Of a stretch of DNA of 64,000 nt, positions 42,234-51,195 are shown in pieces. Positions within the stretch are counted from its first letter, which is position 1, and each line of letters starts with the position of its first letter. The translations under genes and the position numbers were made by a program. This DNA comes from Ignavibacteriota bacterium (GTDB taxonomy: Bacteria > Bacteroidota > Ignavibacteria > UBA10030 > UBA6906). The stretch spans positions 124,001 through 188,000 of the forward strand of contig JADJHP010000008.1 of NCBI GenBank assembly GCA_016707525.1, in the 5' to 3' direction. The notes under the pieces were generated by a model. The model saw nothing but the letters and a program-made list of their open reading frames with translations. It was not told the origin of the DNA and did not search any database.

Positions 42234-42785
42234 CTATTCCAGTGCGCGATAGAACCGCGCCAGGGAGGTGCTGGGCGGCAATGAATTCTCGGTGATCTGG
42301 TACAGCAACCGCCGTGCATCACGCTTCCATACGATGCGAACAGCCTCACTGCTCCAGGGCTGCACCTTGCCGTTGGTCCGCACCACACGCCGCGTAGACG
42401 GCACCACCACATAGATCTCTTCGTCGGTCACGTGCATCCCTTCAAGGGCACCAAGCTGTCCGAACGTGTACCCGATCTCCGCGTACAACGTGTCGGCGAT
42501 CGTGAACAGCTTCTTCTCCGTGATCGTCCGGCCCTGACGGGAGAACTGCTCCGCTCCCTCCTTTTCATAGGAGGACATCATGATCCGGAAGTCGCGTTGC
42601 ACCAGGGAGTCTGCCAGCTCATCCGAGCGGAGATCGGCGAGCCGGAGGACGGCCTCACCCGATCCATCCTCATTCACCGAGATCCGGTGCTCGGTCGTAC
42701 GGATCAGGATGCAGCCGGGAACGATCATCAGCACGGCGAGCACGAGGAGCGGGGCAGCAACTGTCCGGAAGCGGCAGGTCGGCAT
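42234..42785 (-). CDS. Lipoprotein of unknown function
   Basis: This 183-residue protein has a lipoprotein signal with lipobox VPGC (Cys about residue 25). The soluble part starts RTTEHRISVNEDGSGEAVLRL, a beta-rich pattern like DUF-type envelope lipoproteins that mix strand and helix. No catalytic motif is seen. It lies between lysA (gap 12 bases) and ddl (gap 12 bases), so it is co-transcribed with cell-wall precursor genes. Confidence 0.65.
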   Translation of the reverse strand: MPTCRFRTVAAPLLVLAVLMIVPGCILIRTTEHRISVNEDGSGEAVLRLADLRSDELADSLVQRDFRIMMSSYEKEGAEQFSRQGRTITEKKLFTIADTLYAEIGYTFGQLGALEGMHVTDEEIYVVVPSTRRVVRTNGKVQPWSSEAVRIVWKRDARRLLYQITENSLPPSTSLARFYRALE

Positions 42786-42797
42786 GGGCGTATCCTC

Positions 42798-44060
42798 TTA
42801 GAGTTCTTCCACGGACTGACGTGGCCGGATGACCGTGTGTGTGCTGCCGTCGACCAGCACTTCGGCAGGGCGCGGACGTGCGTTGTAGGTCGACGACTGC
42901 ACGAACCCGTATGCACCCGCGCACATGAGCGCCATCAGGTCGCCGCGCTTCAACACCTGGATGCGCCGGTCGTGCGCGAAGAAGTCGCCCGACTCGCACA
43001 CCGGGCCAACCACATCCACGGTCTCGAATGGCGGTCCGACCAGCTCCACGGGGACGATCTGATGGTGGGAATGATACAGCGCCGGACGGATCAGGTCGTT
43101 CATCGCACCATCCTGGATCAGGAAGATCTTCTCCGCTGTCTCCTTCCTGTACAACACGCGTGTCAGCAGTACGCCTCCGTGGGCAACGATCGAACGCCCG
43201 GGCTGGATGGACACCGTGCATCCGAGCGAGCGCAGGACCTCCACCGCCGGTTCCAGGAGTTCTGCGGTGCTGAGGTGTGCTTCCTCTGCATGTTCGGCCG
43301 GCAGGGATCGGTGATGCACGAACCCATGATACTGGATACCGAATCCACCGCCGAAATCCACATCATGGATAGGCAAACCCGCGGCACGCAGATCGCCCAC
43401 GAGGCCGGCGATCGCTTCTGCCGCCTTCTCGAAGACCGCCGGCTTGGTGATCTGGGAGCCAATGTGGCTATGCACGCCGCCGACATCGATGTTGGACAAT
43501 GTTGCCGCATGGCGGAGGACCTCCAGCGCGCGCGCGTGGGGCATGCCGAACTTGTTGTGGCGCAGGCTGGTCGAAACGTACGCATGTCCACCCGCATCGA
43601 TGTCCAGGTTCACGCGGAGGAGGATCCGCGCTCGGCGGTTGACCTTCGCGGCGAGCTCGTTGATGACCTCGATCTCCTGCGTGGACTCAACGTTGAAGGC
43701 GAGGATGCCCTGCTCGAGTGCGTACAGGATCTCATCGTCCCGCTTCCCCACGCCGCTGAAGGTGCACCGGTTGGGCGGGAACCCTTCCTGCAACGCGCGC
43801 CAGAGCTCTCCACGCGAACCCACATCGGCACCGAGACCCTCCGCCGCGATCAGACGCAGCAGCGCGGGGTTGGCGTTCGCCTTGACCGCGTAGTACGTCA
43901 GGTGCGGGAGGCCACGGAATGCCTGTTCGATCCTCCGGATGTCGTCGAGGATCGCCTTTCTGCTGTAGACATACAGCGGCGTGCCGTATGCCGCGGCAAG
44001 TGCATCGAAGGAGACATCCTCGACGAAGAACTTCCTGTCACGATATCCGTACACGCTCAC
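42798..44060 (-). CDS. lysA: Diaminopimelate decarboxylase
   Basis: This 420-residue PLP enzyme converts meso-diaminopimelate to lysine. The PLP lysine lies in YYAVKANANP (about residues 54-63), the phosphate-binding GGGFGIQY and the HIGSQI motif follow, and the substrate loop CESGDFFAHDR carries the other-subunit Cys. I use the GTG at 44060 (GTG-AGC-GTG), which has AAGGA 10 bases upstream and lies 16 bases after the preceding stop. An ATG at 44117 would overlap the previous gene and give an atypical N-terminus. The length then equals that of the family. Confidence 0.93.
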   Translation of the reverse strand: MSVYGYRDRKFFVEDVSFDALAAAYGTPLYVYSRKAILDDIRRIEQAFRGLPHLTYYAVKANANPALLRLIAAEGLGADVGSRGELWRALQEGFPPNRCTFSGVGKRDDEILYALEQGILAFNVESTQEIEVINELAAKVNRRARILLRVNLDIDAGGHAYVSTSLRHNKFGMPHARALEVLRHAATLSNIDVGGVHSHIGSQITKPAVFEKAAEAIAGLVGDLRAAGLPIHDVDFGGGFGIQYHGFVHHRSLPAEHAEEAHLSTAELLEPAVEVLRSLGCTVSIQPGRSIVAHGGVLLTRVLYRKETAEKIFLIQDGAMNDLIRPALYHSHHQIVPVELVGPPFETVDVVGPVCESGDFFAHDRRIQVLKRGDLMALMCAGAYGFVQSSTYNARPRPAEVLVDGSTHTVIRPRQSVEEL

Positions 44061-44076
44061 GGTCGTTGTTTCCTTT

Positions 44077-45498
44077 TCAGAGATGATAGCGGAAATATCG
44101 CGAAAAGTCAGGTGCATAGCCATCGGCATGGAATGCACCCGACGCCATGTTCTGCCGGTAGGTGCCGCGGTACTCGCCACGCTGGATGCGCTGGAGCATG
44201 GCAACGAGCGCGTCGATGTCCGCCTCGTTCGAATAACAGCCGAGGCTGGCTCGCACCATACCCGGCATGCGGCTCTTGTTCCCGGCGATCACTTCTTCCG
44301 TGAAGATACGGTCCTCTTCCGCGGTCACCCCCAGCATATGCTTCACATACGGATGTGCGCAGAAGCAACCGTTGCGGACCCCGATCCCCCCTTCGATGCC
44401 GAGGATGGCGGACACCAGGCTGTTGTGCTTGCCGTCCAGATTGAACGTGATGGCCCCGACCTTCTGTCCGAAATCGGCCGGTCTGCCGTACAGGATGATC
44501 CCCGGCACCCGTTCGAGGGCATCATAGGAATACCGCAGCAGCTCCGTCTCATGGCGCGCGATCGTATCCATGCCCACCGCTTCAAGGACCCCTATGGCGG
44601 CAGCAAGCGCAACGCCGCCGATGACGTTGGGCGTGCCTGCTTCATCCTTATGCGGTGGATCGTTCCATCGCACACTCTCCAGCGTCACGATCTCCACCAC
44701 ACCACCGCCCACCATGTCCGGTTCACCCTGCGCGAAGAACGCTTTCGGACCGATGAGCGCACCGGTACCGAACGGCGCATACATCTTATGGGCCGAGAGC
44801 GCAACGAAATCGATGTGCCGCGGATCGCTCTCCGGCAGCATCGCCACCTTCCGGTGGGGGGCAAGCTGCGCGGCATCCACGAAGATCTGCGCACCGGCTT
44901 CGTGTGCCCAGACCGCGATGTCGTACACCGGCGAGACGAATCCTGTGATGTTCGATGCACCGGTCACCGCCACCAGTTTGACCCGGCCGCGATGCTCCTT
45001 CAGTGCTGCACGGAGCTGCGCGAGGTCCAGATGGCCGTCGGGCAACACGCCGCAATGGATGACACGGCAATGTTTGCGCCACGGCAGATCGTTGGAATGA
45101 TGCTCCATGGCGGTGGTGATGACGATGTCGTCCGGCCCGAGCCCGGCCCGGTTGGCCAGCTTGTTCACACATTCGGTGGTGTTCTTCAGGAAGATCACGG
45201 TGTTGGTCGCCAGGTCGGCCCCCACGAACCGTCCCACGGCATCGTGTGCGGCGTCGAAGATCTCTGTGGCAAGGACGGATTTGAACCCCGTGCCACGATG
45301 GACGCCCGAGTACCAGGGGAGGAAGTCCTCGATGCATCGGAGGACGCGCCGGAACGATGGCGTGCTGGCAGCATTGTCCAGGAAGATATACGGGCGCTCG
45401 GTCCCGTCCAGCAATGGCACCGGCGTATCGATGCCCACGATATCTGCGCGGAGGTCGGCGAGCGTCAACGGTGCGGTGTCGTCAATGTGTCTGAACAT
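44077..45498 (-). CDS. Cysteine desulfurase-like class V aminotransferase
   Basis: This 473-residue PLP protein is of the SufS/Csd type. PLP-binding features are TTAMEHHSNDLPW, VDAAQLAPHR and LSAHKMYAPFGTG (Schiff-base Lys). The Cys-containing loop is GVRNGCFCAHPY, which differs from the SufS RTGHHCAQP loop, so it may use another sulfur or amino substrate. It belongs to a common family variant. It overlaps xerD by 17 bases and is followed by lysA. The start MFRHIDDTAP is chosen; an upstream frame reaches 45531. Confidence 0.82.
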   Translation of the reverse strand: MFRHIDDTAPLTLADLRADIVGIDTPVPLLDGTERPYIFLDNAASTPSFRRVLRCIEDFLPWYSGVHRGTGFKSVLATEIFDAAHDAVGRFVGADLATNTVIFLKNTTECVNKLANRAGLGPDDIVITTAMEHHSNDLPWRKHCRVIHCGVLPDGHLDLAQLRAALKEHRGRVKLVAVTGASNITGFVSPVYDIAVWAHEAGAQIFVDAAQLAPHRKVAMLPESDPRHIDFVALSAHKMYAPFGTGALIGPKAFFAQGEPDMVGGGVVEIVTLESVRWNDPPHKDEAGTPNVIGGVALAAAIGVLEAVGMDTIARHETELLRYSYDALERVPGIILYGRPADFGQKVGAITFNLDGKHNSLVSAILGIEGGIGVRNGCFCAHPYVKHMLGVTAEEDRIFTEEVIAGNKSRMPGMVRASLGCYSNEADIDALVAMLQRIQRGEYRGTYRQNMASGAFHADGYAPDFSRYFRYHL

Positions 45499-46438
45499 GG
45501 TTCTTGCTTCTGCTATGGGATGGGCCGTCACCCGCGCCGCTGCGCGGATGATATTTATCGTATTCCTGTTTCAGGTACGATCGATCGATGTGCGTGTACA
45601 CCTGTGTCGTGGAAATGTCCGCGTGCCCGAGCATCTCCTGCACGGCCCGGAGGTCCGCTCCTCCCTCGAGCAGGTGCGTTGCAAAAGAATGCCGGAATGT
45701 GTGCGGATGCACCTCACGGGTGACGCCTGCTTTCCGCGCGTACTGTTGCACAAGGTTCCAGATGGCGACGCGCGTGAGCGGAGACCCCCGCATGTTCAGG
45801 AAGAGGGCATCCTGCGCCGCCGTGCGGCGCACGAGCAGGATGCGCGTCTCCGACCGGTACCGCGCGATCCACGTGAGTGCCGACGGGCCGATGGGCACGA
45901 GCCGTTCCTTGGACCCCTTGCCGAACACACGGATGATGCCGTCCCCGGCGTACACTTCTGCCTGTCGCAGGGTGACGAGTTCGGTGACCCGGATCCCTGT
46001 CGCATACAGCACTTCAAGGATCGCGCGGTCGCGGACCCACAGGTTCTTCCGGTCGCCTTTCGCCGGGGCCGGCTGTTCCAGGATCATCTCCACCTCTTCA
46101 CGCGTGAGCACCCCCGGCAGCGTCCGGCTCTTCCGCGGCGACTCCAGCGTTTCGGTCGGGTCGGTGGCAACGATACCGTCGGCAAGCAGGAACCGGTGGA
46201 ATCCCCGCAGCGCGGACAGCGAACGCGTCACGGAACGTGGTGCGAGGCCATCGGCCTGCAGCGACTGCAGGAAGCGTGCGGTGACATCCACGGTGATCCC
46301 GTCAGGCGTTGCGATGCCTTCTGTCTTCAGGAAACGCATATACCGTTCGAGGTCGCGCCTGTAGGAAGCGATGGTGTTGGGGGAAGCGTTCTTTTCGAGC
46401 GCAAGGTAGTGGAGGTATTCTCCCACCCGGCCGGTCAT
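45482..46438 (-). CDS. xerD: Tyrosine recombinase XerD-like
   Basis: This 318-residue site-specific recombinase has the N-terminal SAM-like DNA-binding domain (about 1-95, YLHYLALEKNASPNTIASY) and the catalytic domain. Its residues are Arg in GIRVTELV, Lys in GKGSKERLVP, HxxR in HTFRHSFATHLLEGG, His in LGHADISTTQ and Tyr in VYTHI. It probably resolves chromosome dimers at a dif site. No second xer gene is in the window. The ATG overlaps the pgpH stop (ATGA); longer upstream frames are rejected. Confidence 0.92.
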   Translation of the reverse strand: MTGRVGEYLHYLALEKNASPNTIASYRRDLERYMRFLKTEGIATPDGITVDVTARFLQSLQADGLAPRSVTRSLSALRGFHRFLLADGIVATDPTETLESPRKSRTLPGVLTREEVEMILEQPAPAKGDRKNLWVRDRAILEVLYATGIRVTELVTLRQAEVYAGDGIIRVFGKGSKERLVPIGPSALTWIARYRSETRILLVRRTAAQDALFLNMRGSPLTRVAIWNLVQQYARKAGVTREVHPHTFRHSFATHLLEGGADLRAVQEMLGHADISTTQVYTHIDRSYLKQEYDKYHPRSGAGDGPSHSRSKNHVQTH

Positions 46439-48825
46439 TGCTCGCCACCACGGTCCGGCGTGGGAACCTCCGGAGGCGACATCTCTTCGGGTGCCGGAGG
46501 AAGCGGTTTGGGCCTGGGCTTCCGAATGCGCGGCGGCTTCGCTGCTTCCGGATACTTCACGCGGGTATGATAGATACCGACGAGGACGCCGAGGAATGCC
46601 GCCTTGACCTTCGTCAGGTCGCTGAGAGTGAGCGGACACTCATCGAGTTCGCCTTCATCCAGGCGGCGCTTGACCAGTTCATCGATCGCATCGGCAAGCC
46701 GCTGCGGTGTGGGCTCTTCGATCGTGCGGACCGCCGCTTCGACCGCATCCGCCAGCATCATGATGCCGGTCTCGCGGGTCTGCGGCTTCGGGCCGGGGTA
46801 GCGGTAATCCTGCTCGTTGATCTCGTCGAGCTTGGTCTCGTCCTCCGAGCTCTCCGCCAGCTTCAGCGCCTTATTATAGAAGTAGTCGATGCGCGTGGTC
46901 CCATGATGCATCGGGATGAAATCGATCACCTCCTCGGGAAGCTTGTACTCGCGCCCCAGCGCGATGCCATCCTTCACGTGGGCCGCGATGATGAGCGAGC
47001 TCATGCGGGGCGACAACTTATCGTGCCGGCTGCGCGACCCCTTCTGATTCTCCACGAAGTAGGTCGGTTTCTCCACCTTGCCGATGTCGTGGAAGTACGC
47101 GCCCACACGGACGAGCACTTCATTCGCGCCCACCGACGCCGCGGCGGCCTCCGCCAGACTGGCGATCGACATGGAGTGATGGTAGGTCCCCGGGGTCTTT
47201 TCCGCGAGCATGCGCAGGAGCGGATGGTTGAAATGCGCCAGTTCCATCAGGGTAAGGTCGGTCGTGACCTTGAAGACGCGCTCCAGGAAGATAAGGAGCC
47301 CGTAGGTGAGCACCGGCGAGACGACGGCGTTCGCCAGCGCGAACGTCAATTGCTCGATGATGACCGACGCCGGTTCATACCGTTCCATCCCGAGCGCGAT
47401 GATCGCGGTTGCATAGCCGGTGAAGATGAACCCGAGCGACCGGAAGAGCTGGGTCCGGTTCTTCATGTCGCGCACCGAGTACACCGAGAGTGCGCCGGCC
47501 ACCATCGATGCGAGGGCGATGGAGTAATCGTTGCCCCGGATGCCGGCGACGACGAAGGCGATGATGACGGTGCCGTAAAACCCCACGCGCGAGTCGAAGA
47601 TGATCGTGAGGAGCATCGCTGCCGCCGGTACGGCGATCAGATATTCGATCGGCGTCGTCACATCCAGCTCGCGCGACAGATAGGCGAACGACCCCTCCAT
47701 CAGGATCAGGAGGGCGATCAGGGCGAGTTTCCGGTTATTGGTGAAGATGCGCTTCCGGAAGAGATACAGATAGATGCCGTACAGGACGATGACGATCGTG
47801 ACGTGGAGCGTCGTGCCGATCAACTGGAACACATTGTCCGACGCCGGTCCGCGTTCCGCTTTGATGCGCCGGAGGGATTCGAGTTTCAGGCGGGTCTCGG
47901 CGGTGATCCGCTCATGCTTGCTGACGACGCGTTCATTCTCCTGGACGTACCCGATGGTGCGCGGGATCGCGTCGATCGCGGTCGTCATCGCCTGCACCGT
48001 CGCCGCCTCGCTGAAGCGGACGTTCGGCATGGCATGCACGACGGCGATCTTGTAGGAGAGGCTGAGAGAGTCGTTGTTGGTACGATAGTGCTGCAGGAGG
48101 CGGGTCTCCAGCAGACTGACCACATCGTTGTGATCGTACAGGCGCGCGACGTTCTGGATCTCCTCGCTGGTACCGCGACGGAGCGCGATCTCCGCCGGAA
48201 CGACGGTCCCTTTGCTGCGGTCCACGATGCCCACGGTGTACAGTTCGCGGAGCACCGTGGCGATCCGATCGTGCATCCGGCCGAGCCCGCCGTTGGCATC
48301 GACCGCCGACAGCAGGTCCCATTCCCGGGGGGTGAACGGGATGTCCAGCGAGGTCGAAAGGCGGTCGAAAAGGATGGAGTCTTCGATCGCGGCGGCATCG
48401 CCGCGGCGGACATCCTGCTGATATTGCCGGGAGACCTTCACGGCCTCGGTGGTGCGGCGGAAGAATTCGTTCAGCCGCTGGAGCTGGCGGGTGGCAACGA
48501 GGGTGTCACGTTCGAAGACGTGAAGGACCTTCCGCTTCGCTTCGGCAACATCCCGGCCATACTCGCGGTCATCGCGGAAGATCGGGAAGGCAAAGGGGGC
48601 GATCAGGTCCTTCTGAGCCCATATGGCGCCGACCTTGAACTCAAGCTCCAGCGATTCGCCACGCGGGAACATGAGGGCAAGGGCGATCAGGAGCCCTGCG
48701 ACAAGCAGGACCCGCGCCGCCAGGGTTCCCGGGATCTTCAGGAACTCCAGAACCCGGTCCAGGCGGGACCGGAAATGTCCATGTGTGAGATCGAATCGGA
48801 GCACAGGTTGTGATTCAATATCCAA
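46435..48825 (-). CDS. pgpH: 7TM-HD (PgpH-like) cyclic-di-AMP phosphodiesterase
   Basis: This 796-residue membrane protein has one N-terminal helix, an extracytoplasmic 7TMR-HDED domain (about 60-310), about seven transmembrane helices (about 325-520) and a cytosolic HD domain with YHHSMSIASLAEAA and GAYFHDIGKVEKP (metal-binding HD). This is the architecture of PgpH, which hydrolyses c-di-AMP. The frame opens with TTG at 48825. A promoter-like TTGCTT, 17 bases, GATATT pattern overlaps this point, so a GTG at 48804 may be the true start. It heads the operon with xerD, lysA and ddl. Confidence 0.9.
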   Translation of the reverse strand: MDIESQPVLRFDLTHGHFRSRLDRVLEFLKIPGTLAARVLLVAGLLIALALMFPRGESLELEFKVGAIWAQKDLIAPFAFPIFRDDREYGRDVAEAKRKVLHVFERDTLVATRQLQRLNEFFRRTTEAVKVSRQYQQDVRRGDAAAIEDSILFDRLSTSLDIPFTPREWDLLSAVDANGGLGRMHDRIATVLRELYTVGIVDRSKGTVVPAEIALRRGTSEEIQNVARLYDHNDVVSLLETRLLQHYRTNNDSLSLSYKIAVVHAMPNVRFSEAATVQAMTTAIDAIPRTIGYVQENERVVSKHERITAETRLKLESLRRIKAERGPASDNVFQLIGTTLHVTIVIVLYGIYLYLFRKRIFTNNRKLALIALLILMEGSFAYLSRELDVTTPIEYLIAVPAAAMLLTIIFDSRVGFYGTVIIAFVVAGIRGNDYSIALASMVAGALSVYSVRDMKNRTQLFRSLGFIFTGYATAIIALGMERYEPASVIIEQLTFALANAVVSPVLTYGLLIFLERVFKVTTDLTLMELAHFNHPLLRMLAEKTPGTYHHSMSIASLAEAAAASVGANEVLVRVGAYFHDIGKVEKPTYFVENQKGSRSRHDKLSPRMSSLIIAAHVKDGIALGREYKLPEEVIDFIPMHHGTTRIDYFYNKALKLAESSEDETKLDEINEQDYRYPGPKPQTRETGIMMLADAVEAAVRTIEEPTPQRLADAIDELVKRRLDEGELDECPLTLSDLTKVKAAFLGVLVGIYHTRVKYPEAAKPPRIRKPRPKPLPPAPEEMSPPEVPTPDRGGEQ

Positions 48826-48849
48826 AATCTGGAAAAGAGAAGCAATGAA

Positions 48850-48878
48850 TTGAAAATACCGCTAAGGTTTTGTATATT
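48850..48878 (+). promoter_or_regulatory. Promoter of the 48902-53248 operon
   Basis: TTGAAA (48850-48855), 17 bases and TATATT (48873-48878). The predicted transcript starts about 18 bases before the first ATG. It is divergent from pgpH. Confidence 0.7.
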
Positions 48879-48901
48879 CCGCACGAGGAATCCCCCACTT
48901 C

Positions 48902-49849
48902 ATGGACCACTATAACTCTCCTGCCGATGTTCTGCGTGCCCTGGAAACCATTTCCGGCGGCAAGCTGACCCGGCATCGGGATACGGAAACGTTGATCGCG
49001 CTCGCGCTTCGTTCGCGCCGCCAGGATCTTCTTGCCGATCTGAGTTTCCATGCCAAGGTTGTCACCGGGACCTCCCGAACTCTCCAGCGGATCGGCCCGG
49101 AAGGTACCGGCGCCTCCGCCCTTGCTGCCGAGATGCAGAACGGCCTGGAGAAGGTCAGGGCGCAGGCGGGGGAGTTGCTTCAGGAGGGGAGTGAAGGGGA
49201 CCGGCAGCATTTTGAGGCGACGTACTTCCAGCTCACGCCCGACGCGCTGCAGAACATCCTCGCCCTGTGTTCCGATCTGGGCTGGTACAAGAACTGGTTG
49301 CTGGATACCCGTCCACGGGCGGGCGCACGGCCTTCGGCCCTCTGGCGCGCAGCACTCATCGCGATCGCCATGGGTGCGGTGCTGTGGCTCGGCTCGGTGC
49401 ACGCACGGGCGCTGATCGCCAACGATCTCCTTGTGCCGGGATCGCTGGAGATGGACCCGACGGTCACTCCCGAGGTCGAACGTCATATCTACCATCAGCT
49501 CACGGTTCAAGCGCTGCCGATGATCCCGGGATACCTGCTCGTGCTCGTGGGCAGCATCGTTTTTCTCGCGCGGTCACCCTACCGGCCCCGGGAGCACGGA
49601 TGGCTCATGATGAGCGCCATTCTCCTCTTTCTGTTCGTCCCGGTGGAGGCGTTCACGATGGTGCTGGATGTCCGTATGGTGCTCTTGGAGTTCTTCGGAA
49701 ACGGTCAGCTGGGAGAATTCCGGGAGATCTTCCTGGCCCGCATGCAGGCGCTGGCCGGTGCACCACTGATCGCCCAACTGTGTTATTATACGATCATCAT
49801 CCTTGCCGCGGTGCAACCGTTCCGCAAACAGCACGGTCGCCCCGCATGA
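48902..49849 (+). CDS. Membrane protein of unknown function
   Basis: This 315-residue protein has a soluble helical N-terminal half (about 1-140) and four predicted transmembrane helices in the second half (about 147-165, 200-222, 233-255, 285-302). I recognise no family motif. It is first in an operon whose genes overlap by ATGA or abut, and which encodes a HAD hydrolase, AcpS, a histidine kinase and a lipoprotein. Its function is unknown. Confidence 0.65.
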   Translation: MDHYNSPADVLRALETISGGKLTRHRDTETLIALALRSRRQDLLADLSFHAKVVTGTSRTLQRIGPEGTGASALAAEMQNGLEKVRAQAGELLQEGSEGDRQHFEATYFQLTPDALQNILALCSDLGWYKNWLLDTRPRAGARPSALWRAALIAIAMGAVLWLGSVHARALIANDLLVPGSLEMDPTVTPEVERHIYHQLTVQALPMIPGYLLVLVGSIVFLARSPYRPREHGWLMMSAILLFLFVPVEAFTMVLDVRMVLLEFFGNGQLGEFREIFLARMQALAGAPLIAQLCYYTIIILAAVQPFRKQHGRPA

Positions 49850-50118
49850 AACACGAAGACCTCATCCAGGAATTGCAGACAGCGGCCGCGCAGATCGGCA
49901 TCACCGTGCGTTGGGAGCGCGGTGATTTCGAAGGCGGGTATTGTATCCTGCGCGACCAGAAGATCTTGCTTATCAACAAGAGGTTGATGCCTGTCCGTAA
50001 GGCCGCCGTGCTTGCCACGGCCCTGCACGGTATCGGTCTGGATAACGTCTACCTGAAACCCGCAGTCCGCGAGTTCGTGGAAGACGAAGCAGCGAGAAGC
50101 GCACGGATCGCGCACTAA
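49846..50118 (+). CDS. Small conserved-looking hypothetical protein
   Basis: This 90-residue soluble protein begins MKHEDLIQELQTAAAQIGIT and is not membrane-bound. Its ATG overlaps the upstream stop (ATGA). The segment GDFEGGYCILRDQKILLINKR looks like a beta-strand core. A longer frame upstream is only a shadow. No family is recognised. Confidence 0.65.
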   Translation: MKHEDLIQELQTAAAQIGITVRWERGDFEGGYCILRDQKILLINKRLMPVRKAAVLATALHGIGLDNVYLKPAVREFVEDEAARSARIAH

Positions 50119-50122
50119 CACC

Positions 50123-50824
50123 ATGATCAAAGCGGTCATTTTTGATCTCGACAACACGCTCGTCGATTTTATGAGCATGAAACGGCAGGCCGTCACGGCC
50201 GCCATCAATGCCATGATCGACGCAGGACTCGGCCTGTCCATGACGCAGGTCCAGGCACGCATCGATGCGATCTACAAAGAGCGTGGGATCGAGTTCCAGA
50301 ACGTCTTCGATCAACTCCTCTATGATATCTTCCAGAAGGTGGACTACAAGATCCTGTCCGCCGGCATCATCGCCTACCGGCGTGCCCGGGAAGCCGCTCT
50401 TGTCCCCTATCCCCATGTGACCATGACGCTCGTCGCGCTCATCAAGCGCGGCATCCGCCTCGCCGTGGTGTCCGATGCCCCGGGCCGCGAGGCGTGGCTC
50501 CGGCTCTGTTACCTGGATTTTCATCACCTGTTCGACGGTGTTGTCACCTTTGAAGACACCGGCGAGCGGAAACCCAGCCCCGCCCCCTTCCTCCGCGCCC
50601 TCACGATGCTGAAGGTCACGCCGGAAGAAACGATCATGGTGGGCGATTGGGCCGAACGCGATATGGTGGGCGCAGCGCAACTCGGGATCACCACGGTCTT
50701 CGCACGGTACGGTGACACGTTCGGAACGGTCGACTCCCATGCACGCTATGAATTGAATGACGTTTCGGAGCTGCTGGACGTGATCGACCGGGAGAATGCC
50801 ATCGCCCGCGAGAGGGACGCATGA
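50123..50824 (+). CDS. HAD-family hydrolase
   Basis: This 233-residue HAD phosphatase has motif I DLDNTLVD (nucleophile Asp about residue 9), a cap of mostly helical sequence (about 15-95), motif II VVSDAPG, motif III Lys in RKPSPAP and motif IV GDWAERD. It fits the haloacid dehalogenase/phosphoglycolate phosphatase-like subgroup; the substrate is unknown. It starts 4 bases after the preceding gene and overlaps acpS by 4. Confidence 0.87.
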   Translation: MIKAVIFDLDNTLVDFMSMKRQAVTAAINAMIDAGLGLSMTQVQARIDAIYKERGIEFQNVFDQLLYDIFQKVDYKILSAGIIAYRRAREAALVPYPHVTMTLVALIKRGIRLAVVSDAPGREAWLRLCYLDFHHLFDGVVTFEDTGERKPSPAPFLRALTMLKVTPEETIMVGDWAERDMVGAAQLGITTVFARYGDTFGTVDSHARYELNDVSELLDVIDRENAIARERDA

Positions 50825-51195
50825 TCCGCGGCATCGGCGTGGATATCGTCGATATCGAGCGTGTACGCGCCCTCGTGGACGCTGAGGGCGATCGGTTCCT
50901 CAACAAGGTCTTCACCAGCACGGAGATCGCGTACTGCAACGGCAAGGCACGCCGGCACCAGCATTTCGCCGCACGTTTCGCCGCAAAGGAAGCGGTCAGC
51001 AAAGCGCTCGCCACAGGATGGGCGGGCGATTTTCGATGGAAGGACGTGGAGGTTACGAACGACCCGACCGGGCAACCCCGTATCTCCCTCCACGGCCAGC
51101 TCCGTGAGCATATCGGCTCTGCACGTATCCAGATCTCGCTGTCCCATGCCGACAATCACGTGGTCGCCATGGCAGTCATCGAGGAGACACCATGA
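50821..51195 (+). CDS. acpS: Holo-[acyl-carrier-protein] synthase
   Basis: This 124-residue enzyme transfers 4'-phosphopantetheine from CoA to acyl carrier protein. The motifs are GVDIVDIERV (magnesium-binding Asp8) and FAAKEAVSKAL (Glu/Lys of the second site), with SLSHADNHVVAMAV at the end. Length is typical. It overlaps the upstream HAD gene and the downstream histidine kinase by 4 bases each. Confidence 0.95.
   Translation: MIRGIGVDIVDIERVRALVDAEGDRFLNKVFTSTEIAYCNGKARRHQHFAARFAAKEAVSKALATGWAGDFRWKDVEVTNDPTGQPRISLHGQLREHIGSARIQISLSHADNHVVAMAVIEETP

Noticed and set aside
46309..48813. 834-codon plus-strand frame opposite pgpH
   Set aside because: It mirrors pgpH codons and has low-complexity, charged composition with no motif. 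pgpH shows HD and membrane features.
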